Assembly: GCF_001545035.1 (NCBI RefSeq)
Contig: NZ_FCOJ02000004.1
Coordinates: forward strand, 124,001 to 188,000
Direction of reading: 5' to 3'
Length of the DNA stretch: 64,000 nt
Source of the DNA: Caballeronia glebae
GTDB taxonomy: Bacteria > Pseudomonadota > Gammaproteobacteria > Burkholderiales > Burkholderiaceae
Position numbers and translations under genes: made by a program. The stretch's first letter is position 1; every line of letters begins with the position of its first letter. This document shows, piece by piece, positions 61,865 through 64,000 of this stretch. The notes below the pieces were generated by a model. It was given only the letters and a program-made list of their open reading frames with translations. It did no database searches and was not told the DNA's origin.

Positions 61865-61895
61865 GAAAAAAGGCGCGGGCATTCGTCCGCGCCTT
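61865..61895 (-). terminator. Terminator of the leftward 49-aa gene
   Basis: AAGGCGCGG (61870-61878) and CCGCGCCTT (61887-61895) form a 9-bp stem; on the minus strand it is followed by TTTTTTCTTC. The + strand has no T-run, so the nrdJ transcript would end only weakly here. Confidence 0.75.
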
Positions 61896-61905
61896 CATAT
61901 CACGC

Positions 61906-62055
61906 TCAATGCGAGCGTTCGGTGCTGTCCTGCTGCGTCTCTTTAGCGACCGTCGAGTTATGCGCCACGTGCTGAGTGAACGGATGCCATACCGGCGTGA
62001 GCGAAGGAAGTTCGTCGAGAAGCGAGAACTGATCGAGCGACGTGTTTTCAAACAT
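61906..62055 (-). CDS. Small hypothetical protein, 49 aa
   Basis: A leftward 49-codon frame starting MFENTSLDQFSLLDELPSLT behind GAGG with 5 nt spacing and followed by a clear terminator. It is polar, with no membrane segment or known motif. Terminator and ribosome site together make it likely real. Confidence 0.6.
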   Translation of the reverse strand: MFENTSLDQFSLLDELPSLTPVWHPFTQHVAHNSTVAKETQQDSTERSH

Positions 62056-62088
62056 GATGACCTCTTGAATCTTCTGTGGATCGCGTAA

Positions 62089-62460
62089 TCAACGCGCGAT
62101 CACGTTGCCTTGCGTCGCCGAGCCATTGGCATACTCGACGATCTCGCGGTTACGCGCTTCCGCTTGCGCCGCATTGCGTGCGCGCTGGTCGCTTTGCGCG
62201 GCGACGGCGTCGCCCCACATGCTGCGGTCCGGATACGTGTTGCGATTCAATGCCGGCAACGAGCCGTTCGAATAGGCGGCGACGAGTTCGGCACGCACTT
62301 GCGCTCGTGTCTTCGGCGTCTCGCTCGCGTTGGTTTGCGTTAGCGTCTGAACCTGATACGTGCCCGCGTGACCGATGCCTTGTCCGCCCTCGGCGAAAGC
62401 GGTCGTCGTAACGACGGCGGAAATGGCTGCGAGAGAAAACCCCGTGATGAGCTGTTTCAT
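62089..62460 (-). CDS. DUF4148 secreted protein
   Basis: A 123-aa exported protein. Signal peptide cleaved near AFAEG (about residue 24). The mature part contains TRAQVRAELVAAYSNGSLPA, typical of DUF4148, a family abundant in Burkholderia with no known function. GGAG supports the start at 62460; the frame runs further upstream. Possible regulatory repeats TCGGCGAATA lie at 62577 and 62599. Confidence 0.85.
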   Translation of the reverse strand: MKQLITGFSLAAISAVVTTTAFAEGGQGIGHAGTYQVQTLTQTNASETPKTRAQVRAELVAAYSNGSLPALNRNTYPDRSMWGDAVAAQSDQRARNAAQAEARNREIVEYANGSATQGNVIAR

Positions 62461-62576
62461 GCTTGCGACTCCTTTCATTCCGATGCAGCGTTCGGGCAAA
62501 TGCGGATTGCATTCGCGTTGAGCGTGCTGCGCTGGGAGTGAATGTAGCCGCGCGATAACTGCGGATAAATGCCGTA

Positions 62577-62608
62577 TCGGCGAATAGATTTATCGATTTC
62601 GGCGAATA
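62577..62608. promoter_or_regulatory. Direct repeat TCGGCGAATA upstream of the DUF4148 gene
   Basis: TCGGCGAATA at 62577-62586 and 62599-62608, 22 bp apart (two helical turns), about 120-150 bp upstream of the DUF4148 start and separated by AGATTTATCGAT. Could be a paired operator. Confidence 0.35.
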
Positions 62609-62706
62609 ATCGCGCAGAGCCTTGAAATACGGGCTTGTGCGGAGGCGCGGCGCACGGCGATCATCATTCGATCGTCATGGCCGCGCGAAAATGCAGAGAT
62701 GGTTAG

Positions 62707-63717
62707 CTATGCAACGATGTCTTCGGTGCCCGCGACTTCCGGCGTGCCGTGCCGCACGATGGCCGGCGACGGCGTGCTCGTCGGCAGGCAGCGCTCTTCC
62801 GCATCCTTCTGACCTTGTAGCAGCGGGCAGCGCTCGAACAACTCGGCGGCCCAGTCGACGAACACGCGCACCTTCGGCGACAGATGCCGGTTATGCGGAT
62901 ACACCGCGGAAATGGGCATAGGTAGCGGATTCCATTGCGGCAGCACTTCGACGAGTTCGCCCGCGCGCAGATGCGGCAACGCCATGAAACGCGGCACCTG
63001 AATGATGCCGACACCCTTCAGGCCGCAAACCAGATACGCTTCGGCGTCGTTCACCGCGATCATGCCGCGCATTTTCACTTCGATGGTTTCGTCGTCGACG
63101 ACGAAGTCCATGTCCATGATGCGGCCGGTGCGGCTCGAAAAATAATTCACGGCCGTGTGATTCTGCAAATCGTCGATGATTTTCGGCGTGCCGTTGCGTT
63201 CGAGATATTGCGGCGAGGCCACCGTCACGCCCTGAAACACGCCGATGCGTCGCGCGACGAGGCTCGAATCCTGCAGCGTGCCCACGCGAATCACGCAATC
63301 GACGCCTTCCTGAATGAGATCGACCGGCTTGTCGCCGAAGCCCATCATCAGTTCGATTTCCGGATAGCGCGTATGGAAATCGCATAGCTGCGGCATAACA
63401 ATGAGCCGGCCGATTGCGCCGGGCATGTCCACGCGTAACTTGCCGTGCGGACCTTTTCCGTTATTCGAGAACGAGCCTTCCGCTTCCTCGATGTCCGCGA
63501 GAATGCGCACGCAGCGCTCGTAATACGCCGCGCCGTCCGGCGTGAGGTTGAGCCTGCGTGTCGTGCGCTGAAGCAGCCTCACGTTCAGATGCGCTTCCAG
63601 ATTCTGGATGATCGTCGTGACCGAGGCGCGCGGCAGATTGAGTGTGTCTGCTGCGCGCGAGAAGCTGTTCGTGTCCACGACGCGGGTGAAGACCTGCATT
63701 GCTTGTAACCGATCCAT
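62707..63717 (-). CDS. LysR-family transcriptional regulator
   Basis: A 336-aa LysR protein: HTH in the first 60 residues (MQVFTRVVDTNSFSRAADTL, RASVTTIIQNLEAHLNVRLL, QRTTRRLNLT) and two-lobed effector domain (GKLRVDMPGAIGRLIVMPQL, GVDCVIRVGTLQDSSLVARR). A Ser/Thr/Pro-rich tail follows. It is divergent from the partial CDS at 63935 with a LysR-type dyad at 63808-63822 between them, so that gene is its likely target. Confidence 0.9.
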   Translation of the reverse strand: MDRLQAMQVFTRVVDTNSFSRAADTLNLPRASVTTIIQNLEAHLNVRLLQRTTRRLNLTPDGAAYYERCVRILADIEEAEGSFSNNGKGPHGKLRVDMPGAIGRLIVMPQLCDFHTRYPEIELMMGFGDKPVDLIQEGVDCVIRVGTLQDSSLVARRIGVFQGVTVASPQYLERNGTPKIIDDLQNHTAVNYFSSRTGRIMDMDFVVDDETIEVKMRGMIAVNDAEAYLVCGLKGVGIIQVPRFMALPHLRAGELVEVLPQWNPLPMPISAVYPHNRHLSPKVRVFVDWAAELFERCPLLQGQKDAEERCLPTSTPSPAIVRHGTPEVAGTEDIVA

Positions 63718-63807
63718 GTTCTCTCACCTTCTTTGCTTAGCGATGCAACTAATTAAGCGCGCGCTAAAGAATGACCGATAAACAATCGCGAGGGATAACC
63801 ACGATTG

Positions 63808-63822
63808 TTCGGTGCGACCGAA
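63808..63822. promoter_or_regulatory. LysR-type T-N11-A operator
   Basis: TTCGGT-GCG-ACCGAA is a perfect 6-bp dyad around the T-N11-A core (TCGGTGCGACCGA, 63809-63821), located between the divergent lysR start (63717) and the CDS beginning at 63935. Confidence 0.65.
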
Positions 63823-63934
63823 TTGTGTTGCCGGATTATAGGCATTTATTAAAAAAGGCGCGGGCTCCAGAATTCGCAGCATCGCAACTTATGCGTGAAG
63901 GCCTTGCAGCATAGGCCTCGCACCGAGAATAACC

Positions 63935-64000
63935 ATGGCAACACTGTTGGATCTGGAGTCGACTCCTCGCTTGTGCATCGAAGATGTGCACGTCACGGGA
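63935..64000 (+). CDS. Truncated CDS at window end
   Basis: ATG GCA ACA CTG TTG ... opens a frame of 22 codons (MATLLDLESTPRLCIEDVHV then TG) that runs off the window. There is no strong ribosome site. Its position opposite a LysR gene and next to a T-N11-A dyad supports a real, LysR-controlled gene. Product not recognisable from 22 residues. Confidence 0.45.
   Translation, partial: MATLLDLESTPRLCIEDVHVTG

Noticed and set aside
1-64000. tRNA, rRNA, insertion sequences, prophage, integrase or attachment sites
   Set aside because: No transposase, integrase or phage-like protein and no recognisable structural RNA gene was seen on either strand.

Overview
The window is a dense, GC-rich stretch of a Burkholderiaceae chromosome or chromid, most like Paraburkholderia or Caballeronia. 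This placement is an inference from gene content (PHA phasin, DUF4148, DUF3175 and YXWGXW small proteins, an ectoine catabolic cluster, many one-component regulators) and from codon usage. No rRNA, tRNA, insertion sequence, prophage or CRISPR array was seen, and there is no clear foreign island.

Layout. 1-6000: the end of a flavoprotein oxidase gene, a DOPA-dioxygenase-like protein, a phasin, an EamA exporter and many small proteins, several under 60 aa. 6053-15049: a leftward fucD / Ap4A-phosphorylase / HtrA-like protease group faces a rightward gntR plus carbohydrate ABC transporter operon. 15134-24415: a DUF1269-like protein, an orphan ParA, a membrane methyltransferase, LysR, a zinc ribbon protein, MscS, and a divergent Lrp / AceE-type E1 pair resembling mdeR-mdeB, then a phosphoribosyltransferase and a crotonase. 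24570-29182: an ammonium transporter behind a sigma-54/NtrC-like promoter, NAD synthetase and a hybrid histidine kinase. 29194-34277: a sorbosone-dehydrogenase-like protein, small stress-type proteins, a UdgX-type uracil-DNA glycosylase and a Rieske-FAD reductase.

34354-47075 is the centrepiece: ectoine/hydroxyectoine uptake (ehuBCDA, leftward) and catabolism (enuR, eutB, eutC, doeA, doeB, doeX, then doeC, doeD, rightward). Together these genes would import ectoines, open the ring, deacetylate to diaminobutyrate, and transaminate and oxidise the product to aspartate. A TAGGACA-type direct repeat occurs twice before enuR/ehuB and twice before eutB and is proposed here as the EnuR operator.

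47195-64000: small hydrophilic proteins, an orphan pqqA (24 aa) with no other pqq gene, a GAF-GAF-GGDEF-EAL protein, a divergent pair of DJ-1/PfpI proteins (GlxA-type AraC regulator and isonitrile-hydratase-like enzyme), a GNAT, a solute-binding protein without signal peptide, a cupin, IclR, a flavin hydroxylase with DUF2783 partner, MobB, a B12-dependent ribonucleotide reductase, two small proteins, and a LysR gene divergent from a truncated CDS across a T-N11-A dyad.

Function calls rest on protein motifs read by eye; no database search was run. Starts were moved from the longest reading frame wherever a Shine-Dalgarno sequence favoured an internal start.
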